Source: a virus. From it: a DNA stretch of 36,881 nt. The stretch is from positions 1 to 36,881 of the IMG/VR virus record IMGVR_UViG_3300000115_000078; one strand, given 5' to 3'. Shown here piece by piece: positions 1 to 6,729 of this stretch. The notes beneath the pieces are model-generated. The model was not told the DNA's origin, searched no databases, and saw only the letters and a list, made by a program, of their open reading frames with translations. The position numbers and the translations under genes were made by a program. Position 1 is the stretch's first letter; the number at the start of each line of letters is the position of its first letter.

Positions 1-1547
1 GTCTGTGCATCGCTCGTGCTTTACACGGTGTTGAAGTGGGTGGCAGTCTTGCGGTGTTGGCTGAACGATACGGTATCGGCAAGAAAGGAACCGAAGTGCT
101 CGACGCAGTGGGACTTAGAAGACTAGACTTCTCTGACGAACAGCTCGACAGTTACGGCGACTACTGCATCAACGATGTGGAACTAACATATAAGTTATTT
201 ACCATCATGGGTAAAAACTTCCCGAAGAAAGAGATGCGCATCATAGACATGACCTTACGTATGTTTATTGAGCCAGTGTTGGAGTTAAACCTACCACTAC
301 TGGAGACACATCTAGAGAACACTAAGAAGGCCAAGGAAGCGTTAGTTGAATCTTCTGGGGTTACCAAGACAGACTTAATGAGTAACCCAAAGTTCGCTAA
401 GTTACTAGAAGGGCATGGGGTGCACCCCCCGATGAAGATAAGCCTGACCACAGGCAAGCAGACATACGCGTTTGCTAAGAACGATGAAGGGTTCAAGGCA
501 CTACTAGACCACGAAACCCCTGAGGTAGTTGCACTGGTAGAGTCACGACTAGGGGTTAAAAGTTCTCTCGAAGAATCACGTACAGAGAGGTTTATAGGTA
601 TTGCACAACGTGGGCTTCTCCCGGTACCTGTGAGGTATTACGCTGCGCACACTGGCAGATGGGGTGGGGATGACAAGATTAACATCCAAAACCTACCGAG
701 CCGTGGTGTGAATGGTAAGGTACTGAAGACGAGTATCGTAGCCCCTGAGGGACACGTATTGATTGACTGTGACTCCTCGCAGATTGAAGCTCGCGTACTA
801 GCGTGGTTGGCGGGGCAGGATGATTTGGTACAAGCGTTCGCCGACAAGGAAGATGTGTATATAAAGATGGCGGCACGTATCTATGACATACCCGAGGGAG
901 AAGTTACAGGGGAGCAACGGTTTGTAGGTAAGACTACTATCCTCGGCGCAGGGTATGGCATGGGGTCGGTACGGTTTGCGGAACAGTTGAAGTCCTTCGG
1001 TACTACTATGGCGCCCGCCGAAGCACAGCGGGTAGTACAAATATACCGCGACGCTAACTGGAAGATCGCACAGCTATGGCGTTCGTCACAACACATGTTG
1101 GTAGCTATGTCACGGGGAGACGACTTTACATACGGAGTCAACGATATAGTCCGGTGTGTAACGCGTAATGGTACGGCGGGTATCAAGTTGCCGTCAGGGT
1201 TGTGGATGAAGTACACCGACCTACAGTTTGAACAAGGGGCGCGGGGGCCAGAGTTTAGCTATCGAACACGCCGTGGTCGGACACGTATATACGGTGGTAA
1301 GGTAGTAGAGAACGTATGCCAAGCTATTGCTAGGTGTATCATGGGAGAGCAGATGCTAGATATTGCGCGCAGGTATAAGATTGCGCTTACAGTACATGAC
1401 TCCGTGGTATGCTGCGTTAAGGAAAGTGAAGTAGATGAAGCACGTGAGTACATCGAGTCGTGCATGAATAAGACACCGGCATGGGCAGACGGGTTACCTA
1501 TTGCGTGCGAGTCTGGTACTGGTAAATCATACGGAGAAGCAGGATGA
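1..1547 (+). CDS. polA: DNA polymerase I (family A), 5'-truncated by the window edge
   Basis: Replicative phage DNA polymerase with a 3'-5' exonuclease and a polymerase domain. The reading frame is open to the left edge (frame of position 3; it reads LCIARALHGVEVGGSLAVLA), so the GTG at 36 is internal and the true start is upstream. Numbering from that GTG, the exonuclease III motif is YCINDVELTYKLF (43-55). The polymerase domain has TGRWGGDDKINIQNLP (206-221), motif A DCDSSQIEAR (244-253), motif B RFVGKTTILGAGYG (295-308, with R295, K299, Y307) and motif C VHDS (453-456). Two things are odd. The position equivalent to E. coli Pol I Phe762 is Leu303, and motif C has Ser where Glu is usual. 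The stop overlaps the next gene by 4 bases (ATGA). Family assignment is firm; length and any N-terminal insertions cannot be seen. Confidence 0.96.
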   Translation, partial: LCIARALHGVEVGGSLAVLAERYGIGKKGTEVLDAVGLRRLDFSDEQLDSYGDYCINDVELTYKLFTIMGKNFPKKEMRIIDMTLRMFIEPVLELNLPLLETHLENTKKAKEALVESSGVTKTDLMSNPKFAKLLEGHGVHPPMKISLTTGKQTYAFAKNDEGFKALLDHETPEVVALVESRLGVKSSLEESRTERFIGIAQRGLLPVPVRYYAAHTGRWGGDDKINIQNLPSRGVNGKVLKTSIVAPEGHVLIDCDSSQIEARVLAWLAGQDDLVQAFADKEDVYIKMAARIYDIPEGEVTGEQRFVGKTTILGAGYGMGSVRFAEQLKSFGTTMAPAEAQRVVQIYRDANWKIAQLWRSSQHMLVAMSRGDDFTYGVNDIVRCVTRNGTAGIKLPSGLWMKYTDLQFEQGARGPEFSYRTRRGRTRIYGGKVVENVCQAIARCIMGEQMLDIARRYKIALTVHDSVVCCVKESEVDEAREYIESCMNKTPAWADGLPIACESGTGKSYGEAG

Positions 1548-1831
1548 GCGACGATAAAGTTATATCAATGAAAGACTTCAAGAAGACTGAGATGGAGTTG
1601 AATGGTACACGACCTTCTGAGGAAAATTACGTTGGGTACACCAAGGTGATGATAGTGAAGGATGACGAACATATACTCGCCATAGTTGAACAGGGTGTAG
1701 AGGATGATGATGGTAACGATGTAGGCGTATCCGGCATAACTTTGGATTACAACGAGCTACTGGTAGTGATGGGCCAACTAGAGGAATGTAAAAATAAGAT
1801 GGCGGACATCCTGCGAGAGGGAGAAGACTAG
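1544..1831 (+). CDS. Small acidic protein of unknown function
   Basis: A 95-residue acidic protein that I do not recognise. The start overlaps the polymerase stop by 4 bases (ATGA), and a purine-rich stretch (GGAGAAGCAGG) just upstream serves as ribosome binding site, so translation is probably coupled. The sequence has a charged N terminus, a central mixed region with likely beta strands (YTKVMIVKDDEHILAIVEQG), a DDDGND turn, and a C-terminal helix with LEECKNKMADILREGED. No catalytic motif is visible. Its place between the polymerase and a RecB-like nuclease suggests a role in DNA replication or its control, but this is only a guess by context. Confidence 0.8.
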   Translation: MSDDKVISMKDFKKTEMELNGTRPSEENYVGYTKVMIVKDDEHILAIVEQGVEDDDGNDVGVSGITLDYNELLVVMGQLEECKNKMADILREGED

Positions 1832-1917
1832 TGAAAAGATTACTCGTTTTGGCGGCCTACTTCGGTGGGGGCTTTATAGTCGGTAGCGTGTTAGTCGCGT
1901 TATGGAGAATGTTATGA
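1831..1917 (+). CDS. 28-residue single-span membrane peptide
   Basis: A very short ORF starting at GTG 1831, whose G is the last base of the upstream TAG stop, and ending with TGA at 1915-1917, which overlaps the ATG of the nuclease gene at 1914. The upstream GAGAGGGAGA supplies a ribosome binding site. The peptide is a Lys-Arg head followed by a hydrophobic span (LLVLAAYFGGGFIVGSVLVAL) and a Trp-Arg-containing tail, the layout of a one-pass inner membrane peptide. Filling the gap exactly, with start and stop overlaps at both ends, is the main argument that it is real. Function unknown. Confidence 0.6.
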   Translation: MKRLLVLAAYFGGGFIVGSVLVALWRML

Positions 1918-2597
1918 GTCTAATAGATAAAGTAAAGCCGTGGTCGTTCTCAAGGATTAAATCTTTTGAACAGTGTCCCAAGAAGTTCTACCACCTGAAG
2001 ATCTCAAAGGATTATAGGGAGCCTGAGACTGACGCTATGTTGTACGGTACTGCCGTACACTTGGCCGCTGAGGAATACATACGTGATGGCACACCTGTAC
2101 CTGAGAAGTATGCGTACGTTAAGCCTGTGCTAGATAGCCTAATGCGTTTTGAGGGAGAGTTCCTATGTGAGTACGAGATGGGACTGACTGAAGACCTAGA
2201 GGCGTGCGGGTTCAAGGCCGATGACGTGTGGTATAGAGGCATCGCTGACTTGGTTATCCTGAATAGGGAAGAGAAGACCGCATATGTTATTGACTACAAG
2301 ACAAGTAAAAACACTCGCTATGCAGACAAAGGTCAGCTAGAATTGATGGCATTAGCTACCTTTAAACACTTCCCTGAAGTAGAGACAGTCAAAGGTGGCC
2401 TCTTGTTTGTAGTATGTGAAGAGCTAATCAAAGACGAGTATAAGAAAGAAGATGCTCCGAAGCTATGGGCTAAGTGGTTAGGTGACTACAAGCGTATGGA
2501 GAAAGCCTTTGAAGCAGATGTCTGGAACGCACACCAAAGTGGCTTGTGCCGTAGGCATTGCATCGTAACTGAATGTGTACACAACGGTAGAAACTAA
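1914..2597 (+). CDS. PD-(D/E)XK nuclease, RecB/Cas4-like exonuclease
   Basis: A 227-residue nuclease of the PD-(D/E)XK superfamily (PDDEXK_1, RecB/Cas4-type), probably acting in phage recombination or host DNA breakdown. Visible motifs: WSFSRIKSFEQCPKKFYHLK near the N terminus (the usual WSxSxLxxFxxCPxxF), GTAVHLAAEEY (45-55), the metal-binding GIADLVI (109-115) and VIDYKTSK (125-132), then QLELMAL (141-147), the QxxxY/motif-III-like helix. The C-terminal Cys cluster (C212, C216, C221) with the N-terminal CP is like the iron-sulphur or zinc cysteines of Cas4/AddB nucleases. The ATG at 1914 is chosen over the in-frame ATG at 1902 because it has GGAGA 5 bases upstream and overlaps the previous stop as ATGA. 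Confidence 0.9.
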   Translation: MSLIDKVKPWSFSRIKSFEQCPKKFYHLKISKDYREPETDAMLYGTAVHLAAEEYIRDGTPVPEKYAYVKPVLDSLMRFEGEFLCEYEMGLTEDLEACGFKADDVWYRGIADLVILNREEKTAYVIDYKTSKNTRYADKGQLELMALATFKHFPEVETVKGGLLFVVCEELIKDEYKKEDAPKLWAKWLGDYKRMEKAFEADVWNAHQSGLCRRHCIVTECVHNGRN

Positions 2598-2845
2598 TGC
2601 CCTACAAGAACAAAGCTGATCGTAAGAAACAAACTAACGCACCCGTAGGTAGCCCTGCACATGAAGCACGTATGGAAAGACAACGTGCTAGACGTAAGTT
2701 TGATAAGAATAACGGTTATGAGAAGCGTAAGGGCAAAGACTTGAGCCACCGTAAGGCGTTGGCAAAAGGTGGTAGTAATAAGGATGGAGTGTACGTGGAG
2801 TGTTCAAGTAAGAACCGCGCCCGTAATGGGCACTCAAAGAAATAA
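2597..2845 (+). CDS. Small basic protein with HNH-like signature
   Basis: An 82-residue, strongly basic protein. It starts on the last base of the upstream TAA (TAATG). The first half is Lys/Arg-rich and probably disordered or helical. The second half, DLSHRKALAKGGSNKDGVYV then SSKNRARNG, resembles the core of small phage HNH endonucleases (Asp-x-x-His, a GGxN turn around residues 58-61, a late Asn-Arg near 73-74). It lacks the CxxC zinc knuckles and is short, so it may be a degenerate HNH protein or just a nucleic-acid binder. Coupled to the nuclease gene and followed by the structured intergenic region. Nuclease activity is uncertain. Confidence 0.7.
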   Translation: MPYKNKADRKKQTNAPVGSPAHEARMERQRARRKFDKNNGYEKRKGKDLSHRKALAKGGSNKDGVYVECSSKNRARNGHSKK

Positions 2846-3093
2846 GTGTGTGTAGGTTGAGACGCTTACTATGATGCGTCTATAAACAACGTGGTATGTA
2901 GCTCAGTATCCTCTGGCTACGATGTGCTCATTCAGGCACTATCAACCGCAAAAATCGTAGCAGCTCAGTGGGGGGTTGTAAATCATGGCCCTCCATGATA
3001 AGCGGGACTAGCCCCACCGGAGCGGACGGGGCCACTAAATTCAAAGCGCGTTGTGGACACCCACTTCGTGCTATTTCTCATCGGAGTTAATAA
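2846..3093 (+). other. Structured intergenic region with four hairpins
   Basis: This is the only gap above 200 bases in the replication operon and no ORF fits it. It holds, in order: an inverted repeat AGACGC...GCGTCT (2860-2865/2876-2881); an 8-bp perfect stem GCTACGAT/ATCGTAGC (2916-2923/2954-2961) with an inner GTGC/GCAC stem (2924-2927/2936-2939); a 7-bp hairpin ATCATGG-CCCT-CCATGAT (2982-2999); and GCCCC/GGGGC (3011-3015/3028-3032). The word GCTCAGT occurs twice (2901-2907, 2963-2969), reminiscent of a tRNA D-arm, but no tRNA folds here. No T-run follows any stem, so these are not ordinary terminators. It may be a leader RNA, a small RNA or an origin-like segment. Confidence 0.55.
2857..2886 (+). 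promoter_or_regulatory. Candidate sigma70-like promoter with palindrome in the spacer
   Basis: TTGAGA (2857-2862) and TATAAA (2881-2886) match five of six bases of the -35 and -10 consensus each, with an 18-base spacer. The spacer and hexamer edges contain the inverted repeat AGACGC/GCGTCT (2860-2881), placed as an operator would be. Transcription would start near 2893 and read the structured leader and then the SNF2 helicase operon. Not tested; short AT-rich matches occur by chance. Confidence 0.45.
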
Positions 3094-4629
3094 ATGGAAA
3101 TCATTGATAACAAGGCGTTGCTGCTTAGACTACGCAACCCTAAACACGTGACAACAGTTATACCTAAGAGCAAAGAGTTGTCTGACAATCGAGTACTTGT
3201 GAGTTGGGGTATGGAAGAAGCGCGAGTACTTAGGAACTTAAACATTAAAGCCCCATCCCCAATACTACGAGAGTATGAGTGGACAGGTAAGTACGATCCC
3301 TTCGACCACCAGAAAGACACGGCAGGGTTCTTTACTATGAACCAAAAGTCATTCTGTTTTAACGAGCAGGGTACAGGTAAGACAGCCAGTGCTATATGGG
3401 CGGCTGACTACTTACTAAACAAAGGCATCATCAATAGAGTGTTGGTTATATGCCCACTGTCTATTATGGATTCCGCATGGCGCAACGACCTGTTTACCTT
3501 TGCCATGCACCGATCAGTTGACGTGGCCTACGGAGCTAAAGATAAGAGGCGTAAGATAATCGAGGGGGACGCTCAGTTCGTCATCATCAACTACGATGGT
3601 GTAGAGATAGTACAAGACGCTGTAGCGGATGGGGGGTTTGACTTAATAATTATTGATGAAGCTACCCACTACAAGAACCCGCAGACTAAACGATGGAAGG
3701 TGCTCAACAAGTTAGTCAAGCCAGAGACATGGCTATGGATGATGACAGGTACACCCGCTGCACAAAGTCCCGTGGACGCATATGGATTAGCCAAGTTGGT
3801 AAACCCTAATAAGGTACCGAGGTTCTTAGGTTCGTTCCGTGATCAGGTTATGCAGAAGGTCACTAACTTTAAGTGGGTGCCTAAAGAGACGGCGACGGAT
3901 ACAGTCCACAGAGTACTACAACCTGCAATACGTTTCACTAAAGATGAGTGTCTAGACCTACCGCCCATGGTATACGTTAAGCGTGAGGTAGAACTAACTC
4001 GACAGCAGAAGAAGTACTACAAAGAACTGAAGAGTAAGATGGTCATGCAAGCGGCGGGGGAACAGATCACAGCGGCTAACGCGGCGGTTAATATGAATAA
4101 GCTACTACAAATATCTGCGGGCGCAGTGTATACCGACGATGGAGATTCTGTAGAGTTTGACATCAAGCACCGATACAAAGTGCTACAAGAGGTGATTGCC
4201 GAATCTAGTAAGAAGGTACTCGTGTTCGTACCGTTCAGGCATACCATTGATATGCTAGTAGAGAAGTTACACAAAGACAAGGTAACCACTGAGGTAATAC
4301 GGGGGGATGTACCTGCGGGCAAGCGAACTGAGATATTTAAGAAGTTCCAAACAAGCGATGACCCACAAGTGTTAGTTATTCAGCCACAGTCAGCCGCGCA
4401 TGGTGTAACCCTAACTGCGGCGAATACGGTTGTATGGTGGGGGCCGACAAGTTCGCTGGAAACCTACGCGCAAGCTAACGCACGTGTACACAGGTCTGGA
4501 CAAGATCAGAAGTGTACCATCGTCCAGCTAGTTGGTAGTCACGCAGAGAAACGCGTATATGCGTTACTTGACAATAGAATTGACGTACATACAAAGATGA
4601 TCGACCTTTATAAAGAAATACTTGACTAG
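3094..4629 (+). CDS. SNF2-family DNA helicase/translocase
   Basis: A 511-residue superfamily 2 ATPase of the SNF2/RapA group, expected to translocate on double-stranded DNA during replication or recombination. Motifs in order: Gln motif FDHQ (70-73), Walker A EQGTGKT (91-97), motif Ia VLVICPLSIM (116-125), Walker B IIIDEATHY (185-193), motif III TGTPAAQSP (218-226), motif IV VLVFVPFRH (375-383), motif V around AAHGVTLTAAN (434-444) and motif VI QANARVHRSGQ (460-470), the last being a hallmark of SNF2 proteins. Both RecA-like lobes are complete, with no accessory domain apart from about 65 N-terminal residues. The ATG has GGAG 8 bases upstream and follows the structured leader, so expression may be controlled separately from the polymerase. 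Confidence 0.95.
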   Translation: MEIIDNKALLLRLRNPKHVTTVIPKSKELSDNRVLVSWGMEEARVLRNLNIKAPSPILREYEWTGKYDPFDHQKDTAGFFTMNQKSFCFNEQGTGKTASAIWAADYLLNKGIINRVLVICPLSIMDSAWRNDLFTFAMHRSVDVAYGAKDKRRKIIEGDAQFVIINYDGVEIVQDAVADGGFDLIIIDEATHYKNPQTKRWKVLNKLVKPETWLWMMTGTPAAQSPVDAYGLAKLVNPNKVPRFLGSFRDQVMQKVTNFKWVPKETATDTVHRVLQPAIRFTKDECLDLPPMVYVKREVELTRQQKKYYKELKSKMVMQAAGEQITAANAAVNMNKLLQISAGAVYTDDGDSVEFDIKHRYKVLQEVIAESSKKVLVFVPFRHTIDMLVEKLHKDKVTTEVIRGDVPAGKRTEIFKKFQTSDDPQVLVIQPQSAAHGVTLTAANTVVWWGPTSSLETYAQANARVHRSGQDQKCTIVQLVGSHAEKRVYALLDNRIDVHTKMIDLYKEILD

Positions 4630-4637
4630 GGGGTTAT

Positions 4638-4697
4638 ATGGGAATAGAGTGTACTTCCTGTCACCAAGTAGAGGTTAATTATGAGCGATGTAGTTAA
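4638..4697 (+). CDS. Possible 19-residue CxxC micro-ORF
   Basis: ATG at 4638 is preceded at good distance by AGGGGG (4628-4633) and encodes MGIECTSCHQVEVNYERCS, a peptide with CxxCH and a third Cys. It bridges the 51-base gap and overlaps the next gene's start by 17 bases in another frame. It may be a tiny zinc-binding peptide, or only a leader that carries ribosomes to the next start. Weak evidence, listed because the gap is otherwise empty. Confidence 0.3.
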   Translation: MGIECTSCHQVEVNYERCS

Positions 4698-5076
4698 TGC
4701 GGAGAAGCTGACGGAGACCTATCTAAAGATAAGAGATAAACGGTCTAAGATGTCCGCAGAGTTTAAGGAAAAGGACAAGGCACTTACTGCCCAAATGGAT
4801 AAAGTAAAACGCGCACTACTAGATTACTGTGCTGAGCATGGACTAGATAGCGTTAAAACTCCTGCGGGACTGTTTTACAGGTCAGTTAAGACTAGATACT
4901 GGACGAGCGATTGGGAATCTATGTATAAGTTTGTTCTAGAGAACGAGATACCTGAGTTCTTCGACAAGCGTCTTAACCAAGCCAGTGTGAAGCAGTACTT
5001 GGAGGAAAACCCCGACCTCGTACCTAAAGGTCTTAATGTAGATTCAGAATACGCAATAGCGGTGAGGAAGAAATAA
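4681..5076 (+). CDS. Conserved phage protein with N-terminal coiled coil
   Basis: A 131-residue protein. Residues 1-55 are a charged, heptad-like helix (KIRDKRSKMSAEFKEKDKAL and on). After this comes a compact part with KTRYWTSDWESMYKFVLEN, then FFDKRLNQASVKQYLEENPD and GLNVDSEYAIAVRKK. The coiled-coil-then-small-domain layout and the position beside ssDNA-binding genes recall Mu Gam-like/host-nuclease-inhibitor proteins. I also recall similar YWTxDWxxMYxF sequences in other marine phages, without known function. The stop overlaps the next ATG by one base (TAATG), so it belongs to the same operon. Function uncertain. Confidence 0.82.
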   Translation: MSDVVNAEKLTETYLKIRDKRSKMSAEFKEKDKALTAQMDKVKRALLDYCAEHGLDSVKTPAGLFYRSVKTRYWTSDWESMYKFVLENEIPEFFDKRLNQASVKQYLEENPDLVPKGLNVDSEYAIAVRKK

Positions 5077-5321
5077 TGGAACAATTTGTAACTACTGAGG
5101 ACGTGGCAAAACATTTTCAAGTGTCGATTGCTACTGTCCGTGCATGGGTTCGTAAGGGTGACATACCTGAAGACACCTACGCGCACTTCGGTAACACGTA
5201 CCGGTTTAAGTTAAGCTCTGTAGTTGAGTCTCTGTTAAAGAATAAGTCTGATGCAGATGATGCGCAAGAAGTGGACTCTCTGGTCGAAGACCTGTCGTGG
5301 GATGCAGGAGAGGATGTATAG
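5076..5321 (+). CDS. Small helix-turn-helix DNA-binding protein (excisionase/MerR-like)
   Basis: An 81-residue protein whose first 50 residues match the HTH_17/excisionase-type winged helix: TTEDVAKHFQVSIATVRAWV (6-25) is the helix-turn-helix, RKGDIP the wing lead-in, and YRFKLSSVVESLL the closing strand and helix. The C-terminal 25 residues are acidic (DADDAQEVDSLVEDL). It could be a transcriptional regulator of the phage operons or a DNA-architectural protein. There is no integrase in the window, so an excisionase role is not supported. Coupled to the genes on both sides by one-base overlaps (TAATG, TAGTG). Confidence 0.85.
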   Translation: MEQFVTTEDVAKHFQVSIATVRAWVRKGDIPEDTYAHFGNTYRFKLSSVVESLLKNKSDADDAQEVDSLVEDLSWDAGEDV

Positions 5322-5983
5322 TGAGTCGCCGAATCAGTATCCGTGGTGGAGAGATTAGAACCATAGATGGTGCCGTAGCTTCACAGGCTAAAGACTCAAT
5401 AGACATTGTTATTGTAAACGCCGCCCCTATATCACGTTCGTACTACGACAACACGTATGACCCGAACGTAGTAAAGGCTCCGGTATGTTGGTCACCTGAT
5501 ACGCAAGTACCCGCATCGGATGTACCAGAAGGACAGATACAATCTAGTAGGTGTATGGATTGCACCCAGAACGTAAGAGGTTCAGGACAGAACGGTGGTA
5601 GAGCGTGTAGGTTTGCCCAACGCCTTGCCATTGCATTGCCCAACGACCTAGGTGTAGTTTACAGACTACAGTTACCCGCTACTTCTATATACGGTAGAGG
5701 GAGTAATGGCGACATGCCCTTACAGGAATACGTGAAGTTTTTATCCGCACGTGATTCTGTAGCTACTGGGGTTGTTACCAAGATGTATGTTGATAAAGAA
5801 AGTGTAGTACCTAAACTCTATTTTAAAGCTGTACGACCACTAACCGAAGATGAGTTGGATGTAGTAGATGTGGTGATCTCTGGGGATGACTCGCTAGAAG
5901 CGATACGCCAAGACGCATACAAACCACCTGAATCCTCGAATCCTTTTGGTGTGGTAGATGGCTTTGACATAGACGCAAATTAA
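5321..5983 (+). CDS. Putative zinc-binding, ssDNA-metabolism protein
   Basis: A 220-residue protein. The GTG at 5321 is chosen over the in-frame GTG at 5297 because AGGAGAGG (5306-5313) lies 7 bases upstream and the G overlaps the previous TAG. Cys56, Cys78, Cys81 and Cys96 (pattern C-x21-C-x2-C-x14-C, with CMDC and GGRACRFAQR) form a likely zinc site. Similar C..CxxC..C modules occur in other phage proteins of unknown role. The C terminus has SNPFGVVDGFDIDAN, and the next gene, an ssDNA-binding protein, has SPFGVVDGFELE in its own tail. This ties the two functionally, either as partners or by shared descent. Exact biochemical role unknown. Confidence 0.85.
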   Translation: MSRRISIRGGEIRTIDGAVASQAKDSIDIVIVNAAPISRSYYDNTYDPNVVKAPVCWSPDTQVPASDVPEGQIQSSRCMDCTQNVRGSGQNGGRACRFAQRLAIALPNDLGVVYRLQLPATSIYGRGSNGDMPLQEYVKFLSARDSVATGVVTKMYVDKESVVPKLYFKAVRPLTEDELDVVDVVISGDDSLEAIRQDAYKPPESSNPFGVVDGFDIDAN

Positions 5984-6001
5984 ATTATAGGAAAAATTGA
6001 T

Positions 6002-6703
6002 ATGACACATTTAGTAAGTAACGTAGAAATCCTTTACCCACGCATTAACCAGTGCTACCGTTTTTGTAACACCGAAAACAAAAGCATCCCATGCGACCCG
6101 TTTGAAGATGGCGCTAGGTACGAGACTAAGTTCCGTATGGATAAAGATCAAGCCAAGGCACTGTACAAAGCTATGGCTACTGCGTACGCAGAACGTAAAG
6201 AGAAGTCTTGGCCGGAGAAGTTAGCTATGCCATTCGAGCAGGACGACGACGATATGTTCGTAGGTAAAGCTGTACTCAAGGCCGCATATGGTAAAGACGC
6301 TACCGCCAAGCCTAAGCAGTTCGACGCTAAGAGTAAGGAACTACCTGAAGACTTCCGTCTCACTACTGGCAGTACTGTCAACGTGGCCGTGGTGTTCGTA
6401 CCCTACAACATGCGTGACAATGGCGTATCACTACGCTTAAAAGCTGTACAGGTTATCAAGTATCAAGAGCCACAGTCAGCCGGTTCTCCGTTTGGTGTTG
6501 TAGATGGATTTGAATTAGAGGTTGACGATAATCCATTTGCAGTGCAAGATGCTCCTAAGGCTGCCGTAGAAGCAGTCAGTGATGAGATCTTTGAGGACGA
6601 ACCAAAGAAAGTCTCCGAGCCTAAGAAGGTAGTAAAGAAAGCGGCTCCCGCACCAAAAGATGATGCTGATCTTGCATCAATCGTTGACGAATGGGATGAC
6701 TAG
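6002..6703 (+). CDS. ssb: Single-stranded DNA-binding protein (gp2.5/DUF2815-like)
   Basis: A 233-residue protein resembling the T7 gp2.5/DUF2815 type of phage ssDNA-binding protein, which coats single strands and recruits polymerase and primase. It has an OB-fold-like N-terminal part starting NVEILYPRINQCYRF, the conserved region TTGSTVNVAVVFVPYNMRDN and VSLRLKAVQVIKY, then GSPFGVVDGFELE. A Lys/Pro-rich linker (KKVSEPKKVVKKAAPAPKDD) leads to an acidic tail ending DLASIVDEWDD, which is typical of SSB protein-docking tails. The ribosome binding site AGGAAAAA precedes the ATG. The stop codon lies inside the palindrome at 6698-6712. Confidence 0.87.
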   Translation: MTHLVSNVEILYPRINQCYRFCNTENKSIPCDPFEDGARYETKFRMDKDQAKALYKAMATAYAERKEKSWPEKLAMPFEQDDDDMFVGKAVLKAAYGKDATAKPKQFDAKSKELPEDFRLTTGSTVNVAVVFVPYNMRDNGVSLRLKAVQVIKYQEPQSAGSPFGVVDGFELEVDDNPFAVQDAPKAAVEAVSDEIFEDEPKKVSEPKKVVKKAAPAPKDDADLASIVDEWDD

Positions 6704-6712
6704 TAACTAGTC
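6698..6712. promoter_or_regulatory. Perfect 15-base palindrome at the end of the SSB gene
   Basis: GACTAGT-A-ACTAGTC, two 7-base arms around one base, includes the TAG stop of the SSB gene. It could be an operator for a dimeric regulator such as the HTH protein encoded upstream, or a small RNA hairpin. No partner site with the same sequence was noticed in the window. Confidence 0.35.
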
Positions 6713-6729
6713 CCAATTAAGAACTAATC

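Noticed and set aside
2891-3020. Possible tRNA, from GTAGCTCAGT-like words
   Set aside because: No acceptor stem, anticodon arm and T-arm with a GTTCGA-like loop can be placed together in either strand; described as structured intergenic region instead.
3011-3032. Terminator hairpin GCCCC/GGGGC
   Set aside because: Only a 5-bp stem with a 12-base loop and followed by CACTAAATTC, no T-run.
5297-5320. GTG 5297 as start of the zinc-finger-like protein
   Set aside because: The region from 5306 to 5313 is the ribosome binding site for the GTG at 5321.
5076-5321. Excisionase of a temperate phage
   Set aside because: The fold fits, but there is no integrase, attachment site or repressor in the window, so only a DNA-binding call is kept.
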